This document shows, piece after piece, positions 23,763 to 36,300 of a DNA stretch of 64,000 nucleotides. The stretch's first letter is position 1. The number at the start of each line of letters is the position of its first letter. Made by a program: the position numbers and the translations under genes. The stretch lies in the NCBI GenBank assembly GCA_000697665.1, contig KL197725.1, positions 70,544-134,543 on the forward strand, given 5' to 3'. Below the pieces are notes generated by a model, which saw nothing but the letters and a program-made list of their open reading frames with translations, was not told the origin of the DNA and ran no database searches. Origin of the DNA: Jaapia argillacea MUCL 33604 (lineage: Eukaryota > Basidiomycota > Agaricomycetes > Jaapiales > Jaapiaceae).

Positions 23763-26700
23763 GGTGGATGATCAAAAGACAAGGAAATTGGGCCAGATGA
23801 GGGTGTGAGGGCGAGTAAAGCAAGCAAACTCTGAGCAGTTCTTCAAGTTGGGCGTTGGTGGGGAGTGGAAAGTTGAATTAAGTAGAAACGAATAAGCAGT
23901 GCGTTGCCTGACATGCATAGCCTGCTAGAGGGCTGTGAATGCCGTAAACCCGAAGCTACTGGATCCGATGATAGATTGATTTGCGGTGCAAACGAGCACT
24001 TGCACAGGCTCGATGATCAAACCTTACTAAAATGCTGAAAACGGGTGAGGTAATTCCGAACAAGGTAAAGTTACACATACTTTCCGGTCCGAAACAATAG
24101 GAATGTACAATATCGGTGATCTCAATAGGGATATTGGGAACTCAACTCTCAGTCACAAAGATGGTTGAGTAAATGAACCTAAGTTGGGGGCACAGAGCCG
24201 AAGCTTAGCTGTTGTTTCTCCAGCCACCTAATGCTGTTGCGTTGCGGGTCGCTGAGAGCCCTCTGGAAGGAGGGGGCCGTTACTTCGCTGCTGATGGTCA
24301 GACGGTTGTGAGAATGAGAACTCACCTCGGAAAGTTGGACTCTGGAGAACTGAAGGTACTTTCACTTGCCTTGAACTCCAGAAGAAGCAGTAGACCAGAG
24401 ATCCCACCTGAACGTTGAAGACGAATCCATGGGTGATGAATTGCGATAAGAAAAGTGAACCTAACGAGTCCTCCAAAAACTGAGGTTACAACGACATTGA
24501 TAGCATGCCACTTGTGACGACTCACCAACGAGAGTTGGACTCCGGAGGATTGAGAGGTACTTTCACGCGTCTTGAACTCTCCGACCATGGCGCCAATCCA
24601 GAGTTCCTCATTAGGCCCAGACTTTCACCTAGGTACCCCTTCGGGAGAAGCAGCAGCCAGAGCTCCCACCTAAATCTCAAAAACAAATCAATATGAGTAT
24701 TGAATAATGATCAGGAAAATGGGCGGTGTACACACCGAACAATTACCTCGCTAGTCTCCCTTGGCCGAAGCTCTGAAATCCCTGTGACTTTCGTTATCCA
24801 ACGTCGCATCCTGTCGTTCTAATACATAGATGGAGCCTTGACCATCAGTGTTGACAGCTGAAGGGGTGGTGGTGTTGATTGTTGAAGGAAGTGGTCGGCG
24901 TCCATCATTGAAGGATGGGGTGTCAATCCTGGTAAAATAGTCAGTATGTTTGCTATAGAACGGTTTCTCCCTCCTCAATCCTCCATTACACACGGCAGCT
25001 TCTTGGGGTTAAAAGAAATAACTCACTTTCTCAAACGAGAGAGATCCCAACTTTCGCCGACCGTTGACTGCCCACAGTCTCCCCCAACATCGCCTCGGCA
25101 TCATCTTCATACATTCGCAGGCTTTATCTTGAGGCTCATCAGAAACCCATCACCCATCAATTGCCATCCCCTCTAGAGCCCCTAACCACCCCTTGACCAA
25201 ACCTCAGCCATACGCTATCCAAATGACGAAACTACGACGTTCACTCGCTTCACTCTGCCCCAATCTCCACGATACACGAAATTCACCTATGTCTGTAACA
25301 GGAGTCGAAGTCAGCATCCGAAAAGATGGTGAGACTGGCACGAACATGTCGATCAAAGAGGAAAGTTGGGTCGTGGGGGACTTGTAAACAAAGCAGAATG
25401 GCCTGAGGCCTGAGGTGCTGAAAAGCTGAGCGGGTTCGATTCTGCGAAATATAGCATGTTTGACGACATCGTAATGCAGAGAGTGTTATGGAGTGAAGAG
25501 GTCAGCACATAGTCCCACTACATCGATCAGGATGGGTTGTTCAATTGAACACTAAGGCCCAATGGCTGGGCCAGGAATTCCGGGTTTGAAATCAAGAATT
25601 ACTATCAGGTTGTGCAGGAGGAGATGAGCGTTCGACATTGAGCCTGTAGGCGAGTGATAGTGTCGGAAGGATACCGAACAATGGCATTGATTGCTTCATG
25701 ACTGTGGAAGGGCAGGAAGGACACAATAATGTTCCTTGGAGTGAAGTATATAAATTTAAGCTGCCATAGCTTCATGATCATACTCGTGTGCACAGCAGGC
25801 CAATACAAGCTGAGGGGGAAAAACTCAATCAGATGACGACGGTCCAGTTGGGCGCCTCCTAACCCTAAAACCTTGACATACGCATTTGCTTATTTTGTAA
25901 ACATAACCAAACTCCTGCATGTCGTCGCCATCGACGTCGACCATTCTCCAAGGCGTAATCCACAACTTGCCTACCCCATGTTGCTCGTTCCAGTCAACCC
26001 AACCCAGTCGACCTACTGGCTACCCAACCTGGAAGGACTTGTACAACGCATCTGGAATGAAAGGTATCTCCAACGAGACTTGGACCTTGCCATTGTTGAA
26101 CACTGATGAGAGGCTAGGTTGGGGTTCAAGGACGAGGTGACGACTAGGAGATATGTCAGGATCAGGGTGAGGGGCGCATGGGCTCCTGCTGACGAGGATG
26201 TGCTACACAAGGCAGCACACTGAGGAGGCTCCGATATCAGCTCTCAGCGTTTGGGGAACCTGGCTGTGGCTGCTTGGTCGTTGTGCAGCTACACCATGAA
26301 CGTCAAGATCGCCATTGACCTCACTCAACCGCCTTCAATCCATCGCGACTACCTGACATTCGAACATTCTGGTTGACCGCACTTATCACTCAAGTGTAGA
26401 CATCGGATTCGGTGCTGAGCGATGAAAGTTTCCAATCGGAGGTTGAGTGTTGAGGGATGGAAGGTTAGGTTACTTACCGTCCATTTTGCTCTTTTCCTGA
26501 ATCTTGAGTTCTTTCCAACAGGTTCAGCATGTTCATTCCTGACACTTCGACAAGGATTCCGCCAACAACTGGTCTGAGGATACTTTGGGGGCAGGTTTGG
26601 TGAGGAATGGCATGGAAGAGTGGTGCATGGTTAGGCTGGATGTCCGATGGGTTATCGGAGATTGGAGATGTGTTTTCCGAGGGTGGTGGACTTGGAGAAT

Positions 26701-28866
26701 GGGGAGCTTAGGGGCGAGGTGGAATCTGGGGAACCCAGCTACAGTTGGCCCCGTCTAGGAGTTGTCCTGACATCTCATCCATGGTAAGTCGATCTCTTTA
26801 TCGAAACTCACCTTGCTGATCTTTGTCCTGGTCCCATCGGCACCGTTCGCAGACGTCACATCACAAGCATCACACCCTCCTCTCCACCTCACCAATTCAA
26901 TAACGATGCCTCTGCTTGACTAACTCAAGCATCGAATGCATTCTAACAACCATATTCATCCCTTTGAGGCCATCCCTTTCAAAACACCGACCTTTATCAC
27001 CACACCATTGTTCACCCAACGCATACGTTGATGCTCATTTTCATATCCCCTCCAACTCATTTGCACGCATACACTCGTCGCTCTCCTTCTCAGGATAGCT
27101 TGAGGAGAGGTTTGGTGAGAAATGCAATTGGAAGATCAGGTTTGGTTGGGCTGGCTGTTGGATGGGTCATCGGATGACACGGGTGTGTTATACAAGGGCG
27201 GTTTATGCCGAAAATGGAGGCTTGAGGATGAAGTAGAATTTGCGGAACTCGTCTTGAATTGGGCCTTCAAGGGGTTTCGTTACAATGACATCCATCGTAA
27301 GTCCATCTGTGTACCGAACCTCATCTTCTTGTTCATTTTTGTCCAGGTCACTCTCTCGGCGTTGTTTGCAGACCCCTTATCACGACCGTCATGTCGTCTC
27401 CTCCCTATCTCACCCGATTTCAGAATTGTTCCCACTATTCGACCGGCCCACACGTTGAACGTGTTGCGCCGACCGCACGCCCACCTCCCCTGAAACACCT
27501 ACCTTTCTCGCCATGCGTCGTTCACCTAACACATACGCTCTCTTCCCTCCAACTTGTTCGTATGCATATACCCATTGTTCTCCTCCATTCCGTTGTGATA
27601 GGGTTTTGGATGGGATGTCGAGATGAGGGGAGCTTTGGAGGGCAGAGGTGGACGCATCTGCGATGGAGATGGACAGAGGTGAATCAGCATAGATAGGATA
27701 AAGTCATGTCGAGTTGTCCTTTTCGAGTTGTTGCACACCGGAATCATTTGCAAGTCCTCCTTTTTGTGCCCCCCAACTCATCTCTGATGAAACCTCCTAT
27801 AGGAGTGGCTCCTAAGTGACTTATGGATATCGCTTCTTCCTACCGACGCCCCCCACACAACATTCGACAACCTTTGCATCCCCTTCACAAAAACTCGACT
27901 GCCCCACTCGATCAAACAACCAGTTCCGTCTTCCATACGTCTTCTCCAAACTCATCTTCTCGTCCTTTCTCGCCACCATCTCAACCAGATGACTACTATT
28001 TATCCCATCAGACTCTACTGACCGAATCCTCTTCCACCCCGTTCCAAGACGCAAGTGCTTGTAGGAAGACATAGAGTCTCCCAGTTACTCAATGTTTGAC
28101 ATTCTTGAATATATTGAGATGCGAAAACTCGTTCTGATCTCTGGATGGTTTTGATTCAAGGGGCTTTGGATGTCATTCTTGCCTTCGTGAACTCACACTC
28201 ACTGGGTCTTCATCTTGGCGGAGTGTCCCCGTTGGAAGCAGATGTGGGGGGTTAGGAGTAGGATGTCAGTCTTGGTGACAATGCGGATGTAGAAGTTTGT
28301 TTGAAAGCAATGTCAGTTGGAGGTTGGAAGTTCATTGGGTCCATCTCAAAAATGCGTCGCCACCAATTCAGATATTTCGGTCCACCTTTGCCCTATTCAT
28401 CTTACTCGTCCCTTCTGCTTCACAACCCCTATCGAGTGAGTCAAACTATTCTTTGTTGAAAATGCATACTCTGACGCAACCACTCCAAACACATAGGCGA
28501 ACTCTATCGATTTGCTCATGAATCCCGCTCCCTTCGGCTACACGTTCCCTCTTCAACCGCACCCTCACTAGTCTCCTGCTGATTCACTGGGCCTGCGATA
28601 ACATTTTGCCTGACCCAACGAGCACGGTTCTCACATTCCCATCTCATGGTCCTTCGCTGATCAACTCAGTTGTTTGGTTTTCTAGTCCCACACCTTTGAT
28701 TCCGGATCCCACCTACCTGCATCCGAGCTTGTTAAAGTCGTCCAAGATGTAAATACTGAAATGTTGTTCAACAAGAAATATACTACGGACTTTGAGACAC
28801 CATGTCAAAGGGTAATCGAGATTGAATATGATACTGTCTCGAGTGAGGTGGATGATGTAAGTACAA
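23763..28866. repeat. Duplicated flank between copies D and E
   Basis: Colinear with 5,764-9,400 next to copy A, although about 1 kb longer. 24,240-24,700 contains two diverged copies of a motif with cgg(a)gaactgga/ggagagttggactc. The best-preserved exon of the decayed second family lies at about 27,122-27,297. Confidence 0.62.
27122..27493 (+). pseudogene. Best-preserved exon of a decayed multi-copy gene family
   Basis: The frame from 27122 reads LDGSSDDTGVLYKGG, then RLEDEVEFAELVLNWAFKGF and YNDIH, up to a canonical donor gtaagtccatctgtg at about 27,298. A matching acceptor (tttttgtccag) follows about 50 bp later. Similar but broken peptides stand before the same donor at about 3,068, 7,779, 8,262, 14,480, 15,500, 20,260 and 26,783. 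The shared peptide and the shared splice junction argue for a real former gene, not chance frames. The family is unrecognised. Confidence 0.42.
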
Positions 28867-30201
28867 CTATAGATGAGGGATGAATGTCGTCCAATACACG
28901 GTCTCGAATGCTCCAGGAGGGAGAGAGCGAAGTGATGTAAATGCGAGGACCAGTAGTGTAATACGTGCAATGACATAGAGAAGAGATATAGCCGTTATCA
29001 GGAAGGCAAGCACGGCGCCCAGAAAACCCTCAATCGGTTCGTCTCGAAATAGAAACACACCCACTAGCAGAAGAGGTGCTGAAGAGATGGTGACAGCGGA
29101 CACACGCCACATTAGCTGCTGCATGTGAGATGGAAATTGGAGCAACCAAGCAAAACAATGAATTGCCCCAAACACGCTGGTGATGAGTGCTGAAATCCAT
29201 GCAACCAAACTTTCCTCCCTATCCCCGAGGTACCCTGCGTAGAATGTCAGCACCCGTAATTCCTCCGAATCGATGACGGGATCAAAGAAGGAGGCTAGGA
29301 AAGCCTGGTAGAGGAGATAGAAGGGGGCTGTGAAAACCCTTTGCAGAGGAGGATGGTACTCTGCAGAAGTCCACGCTTTTGCAAACACAGCTTTCGTTCC
29401 GGATTTGACCCAGGCAGCGACCTGGACGAAACCATTTCTCTCCTTGTGATAATCCTTGGCTCCATTTTCGGCTTCACCCGCTCCTTCAAGTCCTTCGCCG
29501 TCATGCTCGGTGGGCCACTCGCGAATGGTATACGGGTAATGAACATTGGCAGGTTTATTCCACCAAAACCAGTAGGTGGCGAGATTGAGAACCGTAAAGG
29601 CAAGTGTAGCGATTTCGAGTTCGGTGATGGGGAGACGCTCGATGGCGTGGCCCAAACATTGAAGAATGAACCACATAGTTTGCAACAAGACGAGTCCTTT
29701 CGATATTGCATCGCGCTTGCTGCTATCTTGTATGTAAGCCTCTGTGGTGGGCAAAAATTCATCAAGTTTGTCAAGCTGCAACCCCCCAAAACTACCATAT
29801 GGTAGGACCACCTCCACAGGCCCCGCCATCTTTCCCCAAACTCGCATAAAGCCGCCCATCAGAGTGAAGAAACCATGAGTCTTCGTCCACCCATGTTCTG
29901 TGACTCCACATCAATACTCCCTCAAGAAGAGGAAGCCAAATAAATTGACTGCACCTGAATAATAATATGCTATCCGACAAGCGCCAAACCACTGCTTCAT
30001 TGCCCATATAATTACCAACTCTGGTGCAATCAATGCCATCAACATAAGTCCCACACGGCGGAAAGCAATCTCGATCGATGTTTCATCGGGACCTGGGATG
30101 TTTGGATGGATAGCCACCCAAGTACAGGAGAAGATCGTCGTGAGGCAACTGGAAACGATTCCCCACATCATCCTGTTATGACAGACATCAGAAACGGACA
30201 T
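28867..30201 (-). CDS. Multi-pass membrane protein, same family, copy E (425 aa)
   Basis: Two exons: 30201-29955 (247 nt) and 29897-28867 (1031 nt), with a GTGCAG...CAG phase-1 intron; 425 aa without interruption. Predicted helices lie near residues 13-35, 49-73, 149-167, 174-195, 312-337, 347-366 and 373-403, with a hydrophilic loop at about 205-290. Motifs are MSVSDVCHN, HPNIPGPDE, GWTKTHGFFTLMGGF, QDSSKRDA, WFILQCLGH, YWFWWNKPANVHYP, FYAGYL, GAIHCFAW, SLRSLPPGAF and TTFIPHL. A cysteine replaces arginine in the otherwise constant GARRIAK after helix 2. Upstream (30.2-31.1 kb) is a purine-rich tract on the plus strand that mirrors the tract before copy B. That tract is not shared with A, C or D. 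Confidence 0.92.
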
Positions 30202-33200
30202 GGTGGATGAGACAATAACGATCGAGGGGTGGATGGCGATTTAGGGCGAGTAAGACGAGTACGTCTTTGAGTATCTCTTCCGCGGCTGCGGGCAGTGAAT
30301 TTCTCCGATGTGGACGGTATGATTGACGAGAAAGGACGAGGTGGGGAGTACGAATCAGAGATCGAAGAAAAAATGATGGAGGTAGGGTTTGTGATGTCGA
30401 TTGGTACGGTGCACAGTTGTCACTGAGGAGGGGTGCTGGGTTGGAAGCGATGGAGATTGGTGTTACGAGATGGAAGCAGAAACTGAGAGAATGGACGATG
30501 AGAAGAAGTGGAAGCTGGGGTCACGAGATCTGAGTGTGTAGATGAGGAATCGGCTGGGAGAGAATGGCGAATGGGAACAACGGTGGGGACTGCAAAGATG
30601 ATCTATAAAGACTGGAAAGAGGGTGGTTGATGGAAAGGATGAAGGTGGAGATCACGATATTGGTCAATGTAGAGCACAGATTTGGGCGAGGCAGGAGCGT
30701 TCGATTGGAGTAGATGGGAACGGGCGTCGCGAGATTGAGCTACTGGGGCAGAAGCTCTGGTGAAGGGAGTATGGTCGATGGGAAGAGGTGGAGGTTGTGG
30801 CCACGAGACCAGGATATGTAGACGGGGAGTAGGATGGGGAGATGATGACTAATGGAAAGGACGAGAGTGGGAACAGCGAGGGCAATCTATGAAAACCAGG
30901 GAGAGGGTGGTCAATGGAAAATTGAAGGCGGGAACCGCGAGATTGGTTGATGTACAGCACATACTGAGTGAGGTGAGAATTTTCGATGGGAAGATGGAGG
31001 TGAGTCCAATGTATATCGATACAGAGCACGAAACTGAGCAAGGTGTGGATGTTCGGTGGGAAAAGGTGGCGGTGAGGGCTGCGAGGTCGGTGTACGGGGC
31101 ACGACTTCCACGAGCAGGGGGGGGTTGGTGGGGAAGGGAGCGGTTGTGGTTATGAGGCTGATCTAGACGTTGACTGTGAGCGCTTCGAAGAGGATCGAGG
31201 GGTTGGTGAGAAAAGAGGGAGATCTAGACTATTGAGATAGGTCAGTCTGTTATGATATGAAAGATGGACGCATACCTGAAGCTGCAAACGCACGGCAACC
31301 AGGAGGTATCAACGTGAGGAAAGCTCAGACTGCATGCATTCCCCTCGTGTATATCATATGGAACTCATGGTCCGGGGGTTAGAGTTCAAACGTGAATGGA
31401 ATCACTGTATCAGCGCCCATTGAGCCAATAGCGACAAGGTGATTAATCGATAGGATTTGAAGCGGGAGAGCTGCATGATAACGTTTCTAAATCGTTGTTC
31501 ACGATGATATTCATTCGGAAGATAGACTCTATGATGGTTGGGACCATTAGCTCACCTCATGGAGGCCTGCTGGAAGGCACCCACCCATTTGGTTGGTTCT
31601 AAACTGATTTCGAGCCGAACAGTGCTAGATTTAGCGCTCGTGTTGATTCAATCTGTTAGGACCTCCGTTCAGTCACCGTCTTCAAGCTTGCCAAGTCCGT
31701 CCTCAAGGTCGTAGCAAACCTCAGGTTCACGCGGCGTCCACGCCATTCTCATCGATCATCTACAGCTCATAACTTGGCTATTATCAACTGCGATTGAGAT
31801 ATTGGAAGTGCCGGCTTCAGGATGAAATTGATTAGGATGGTTTCTTTGGGAGACTCACCAGGCTTGCTGACGTTGGATAAACTTCAGACTAAATGCTCGT
31901 CGACTGATTCACCATCAACATGTTTCCAGATGCATCCCTGTTGCTGTATGAATCCAACTTCTTCTCCTAACGCACTCGCTCGATGCCTCACCAATACGGA
32001 TCCATCCAAAATGCAACCCAACACCATATTCCTGTTCAACCTCATCAGGAAAACAGGTAATCGTCTGACGGGCTGCTGTCAGAGGCGACAGAGGCGAAAG
32101 AAGCCGCCAGAAGCTGTCAGATGGGCTGTCAGAAGCAACATTTCGCTAGTTGCCAGTTCCTCGATTTTGGCTCTGTCAGAAGATTGCGAGAAATTCGTGT
32201 CAGTTGCTCAGTTGCTGTCAGAGGGGCCAGATACAGGAAGATTGGGCCAATTACCCATTGGTCTTCCAGCTATGGGGCCATGTATCAATCTTATGGTATA
32301 ACGAACAAGAAGGTACATAAGAACAATCGTAAAGGGACCTCAGTTAAGGATACAAAGCGAATGGTTACATTGATAGGGATGATTGGATGTAGAGACCCCA
32401 GGATATGAAAAACACGGTGAAGCTTCTCGAGCAGGAAGTGGAAACGTGTGTGGGAGGAGGTCAATCAGGGAATATAGAACTCTCGGCTGAGGTGAGACAC
32501 CGAGAGAGGGTCGAGCTGAGATCCATGGGTATGTGAGCAAAGTCTGGAAATTTTGAAATGCGAAATGTGTATAGCAGTACTTACCATTATATGAAACGTA
32601 ATAGGTTATCAGGCACTCGCCTTGCACCCAAGGAGCTCTAAGCTAACGCCCAGGTCAGAGGAATTCTGCGGCAACCCAAAGTGGCTCTTTTGCGCCATTC
32701 ACTTCGGGACTGAGCATTAGGCTTCACTTGAAAGAGGGTTTTGGAGACGACAGAGCACCATGAGACCATGAGGTCTCAGCAAAAGGGTGGGCAGTTGGGT
32801 CGGGTGAAGCATTTGTTGCCAAGGTGTGAAAGAGTTCTGGAGGAGTGCTTGACGACGAATGATTTGAAAGGGTAAGAGGGCAACAAGATAGATGAGACGG
32901 AAACCAGGTGCCGTTCAGCGACTTGAATGAACACTCGAAGCTGAATGAACGGCCTTGTGTACACCACCAACCTGTCTGCCTGTGTACGGTAGAACTAGTC
33001 ATTTGATGTGAGACAGAGATTGGCCACCTCAGCCCAGCACAGCGTCATCAGGGATCTGTCAGGATTCGCCACATAGGTAACACTCAAATCTGAGTTCGTG
33101 CAACACGCCCGTGATACACCTGTCAAGCACAATGGGCTCAAATGTGAGATCCCAAGGGTAAACCCCATGGAAGCCACAGGTAACAGAAGGTGATATACCG

Positions 33201-33331
33201 AAGTTCTCACATGTTCTCCCCATAAGTTCTCCCCTGTGAATCACAGCAGTTGCGCAGGTGATCGACATCAAGCTCACTTTGCATCCGTCATATCTGAGTA
33301 ACTTATTTCATTATAAACCGAAGTGTCGTAG
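30202..33331. other. Region upstream of copy E and flank of the J/I insertion
   Basis: 30,210-31,150 is a purine-rich repeat tract (gatgggaa, gaggtggagg), the mirror image of the copy B leader. Nothing gene-like is supported from 31,150 to 33,331. Short repeats of gctgtcagaggcgacagaggcg type lie at 32,060-32,230. Confidence 0.5.
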
Positions 33332-36300
33332 CTACCCTCGCTTTTGTTTCTTTGCGGGCCCACTGCCCTGACGAGATGAGACCTGACCCTCCCCAGCCGC
33401 AGTGCTGAGACTCCTCGGAACCTCCCCATTCGCATCTCCATCTGTCGCCAGTGCATCACCTTGCACCTTGTCCTTTGCTTGCCACTTCTCAAGGTCCTTC
33501 TGTTGCTTTTTCTTCTCCTTGGCCTCCTTCTGCTTTGCCTGTTTGATATCATATGCTACCTTCAATCCAGATGATAGCTTGTCATGTGTTTCTCGCCGAT
33601 TGCCAAGATACGGCTGAGGAATAGTGAGATCGCGAGGGAGGACAGAGCGGAGGAGATGGGCATTGTGTAATGCATGCATATTGAGAATATGATGTTCGAT
33701 CAGTTTGTGCTCAATGAATTTCTCCATCTGACCAGAGTCTTCACACTCCTGTTGGCGGGGTCGTAAACCTGAAGGGACACACTGGGCATGATCACAATCG
33801 TGTTGAACATTGATAATAAAGTGGACTGCCTGGGAAGACGTGAATGTGGATTGTAATGGAACAAGGCAAACCGTCTGAACATACCTTCGAGTCCACAACC
33901 AACGACGATTGCTCTTGTTGATGTAGCAGTGCAACCGGCATATCGTAGACTTGATGCCGTTGGCTCCCGATCTCGAAACACTCAACAGTAACATAGGTAG
34001 TTGATTCATCTTTTGCTTGAATGATTTCGTTTATTCGCCCTAGTATCGACATACCCTTGATATTCATCTTGAGGTCAGTGGTCAAGTTGAAGGGAGAACA
34101 GAGCAAACACACATCAAATAGTGAGCAGACAAATACCCAAGATGAAAGCTTGCAGATGTCACCAGTGGATGTGGTAATCTTGTGACAGGAGAGCCAGGAG
34201 GAGTCCTCGTTATGAGTGGGTGGATTGATCGCCTTTGACACCGTGGTATTGCACCACATCAACTCCTGTCTCTTTTTTTTGGGAAGGAGGGTTGCGGCAA
34301 CTGTCAGATTGCATGATGTTGAGCAATGGCGCGTCAACGGTGTCACTATTACTTACCTGGGATTGCAGGCTTCGTGACCATCCATCTGAGGTGATTTTGC
34401 AAAATACAGTGCTTCTCGAGAAAACCGCAGATCTTTGGTGAAGCACAAACCCATTCATCATCAGGCTGCTTCCACATCCCACCTGTGATACGCTGTTTGA
34501 AGGATTCTTGATCAGCAAGTTGAATTGCAATGTCATGACTTGGGGCAAGATGGTTTGACAGAATTGTGCAGAATCGAAAGATAGCATTGAAACATTCGAA
34601 AACTTCAGTTGAGTGACCAATGATGGGACCAAATCACCGGACATCTTCGATTATGTGGACGAGGAGGTGTAACTTAATCTTCTTCCAGATCTTGGTGAGA
34701 TCAATCACCGTGAAGATGTCGAGAACATTATTGATGGCAAGTTTGAGGTCGCACTTTTGATGGATAAGTCAATCGATATGGTTCGGGATAATATGTCGTG
34801 GAAACACACCAAATACTCCTCTAAATTGGCAATCTCCGGATACCAAAGTAGGGCGCATAGACTACCCACAGCCTTCCACAGCGAGAAATGATTCTCATCA
34901 AGCTTTCTGTGGAGATGGAAAACACTCATTTGGAGAATTTGCTTGAATTGCTGACCAATCAGCGAGTTCCGATACTGGTGGAGGTAAGTGGATCGAATTG
35001 GAGGAATGGTGAGACCATCAATGGAGCTTGATTGAAGCCTGATAAAAAAAGCGGCAAGAGCATCGTTGGAGAGGGCAGTGTGGGTCATGTGCCAGATATA
35101 CTTGACGATACCTAGGAGGATCGTATGGAGGACCTCAACAGGTGTATCTCAGTTTGGATCAAAGCCTATGATCATTCCGAGACTATTGTCAGCAATATTG
35201 GTAGGGAGATAGGTCAAAATTCTGTACCTTCCATCTGAAGGAACAGATTGTATATGTTGCGGCCATTCTCAACCACCCACATCATCAACTCGTTGGTGAT
35301 CTCCTCCTCAGTGGACTGTGGTTTCTCAACCTTCAGTTGACAAGCGCGGGGAATGAGCCGATCTATCTAATGTTGTGTATATGCATCCTTGATGCCTGTA
35401 TCGGTTTGACGTGTCTTGACCGCAGACTCGATACCACTACAGGCAAGCTTCACTTGGCAGCGAACTTTGTTAAGCGTAACATCAGCGGTGCGAGAGTTTT
35501 GGGCCTGGCATCACACATGCTGAGATCAAGCCATCCATAAAGCAGCCAATTTGGGACGAACCTCAAATAAGCTATCATAACCGTCACTCGAAACTTTGAA
35601 CGCCTCAGAACCCCCCCAAGAGCACTTCCTACAGTCGCAATTCCCATTTCCGCCAATGTGTCCACACTCTTCACTTTGCATGGGGTTATCGGTGAGGGCG
35701 TCGACTGGAAAAACCCGAAATCGACAAAATCCGCCAGTGCTGGGGTCGGGAACTCGAATAGGGTTTTTGTGGGTTCCCCTGTGTGATAGAAAGCTGTTAT
35801 CAAACCAAAAAATTCTGATAAATCAACGGAAGAGACATACTCAATTAGTTTCTTCAGCGCGACAAACTGCTCCACAATGGATGCACTTGGTGATGTTGAC
35901 GCAAAGTGGACGTGAAACTCTTGTTGGAGAAACCTTCGAGGGAGGTTTGCATGCGTGATGTACGTGTTCCAGTGCTTGTTCCAAGATTTGCTGCAATTTG
36001 CGGACACGTCATCGCACCAGACGCTAATCCAACTTGAATACAAGGGCTCGCCTTCTGCAAGCTCTCGAAGTGGGTTGGGCATTTTGCTGAGATGATCCTT
36101 GGAGCATGCTGGATCGTGGTCAATGTCAACTGCAAGTCTTTTCGATTGAGAGAGTCAAACATACCATCACAGCACGGAAGCAGTGAATGCTCGAGAAGAT
36201 CCAGAAAATTGGATGCCAGGTCTTTCACCTCAAATATGAGCTCGTTCTCGTGGTCCACATGGTAAACAGCCTGGCTTTTGTTTGAGATACAGATGACAGC

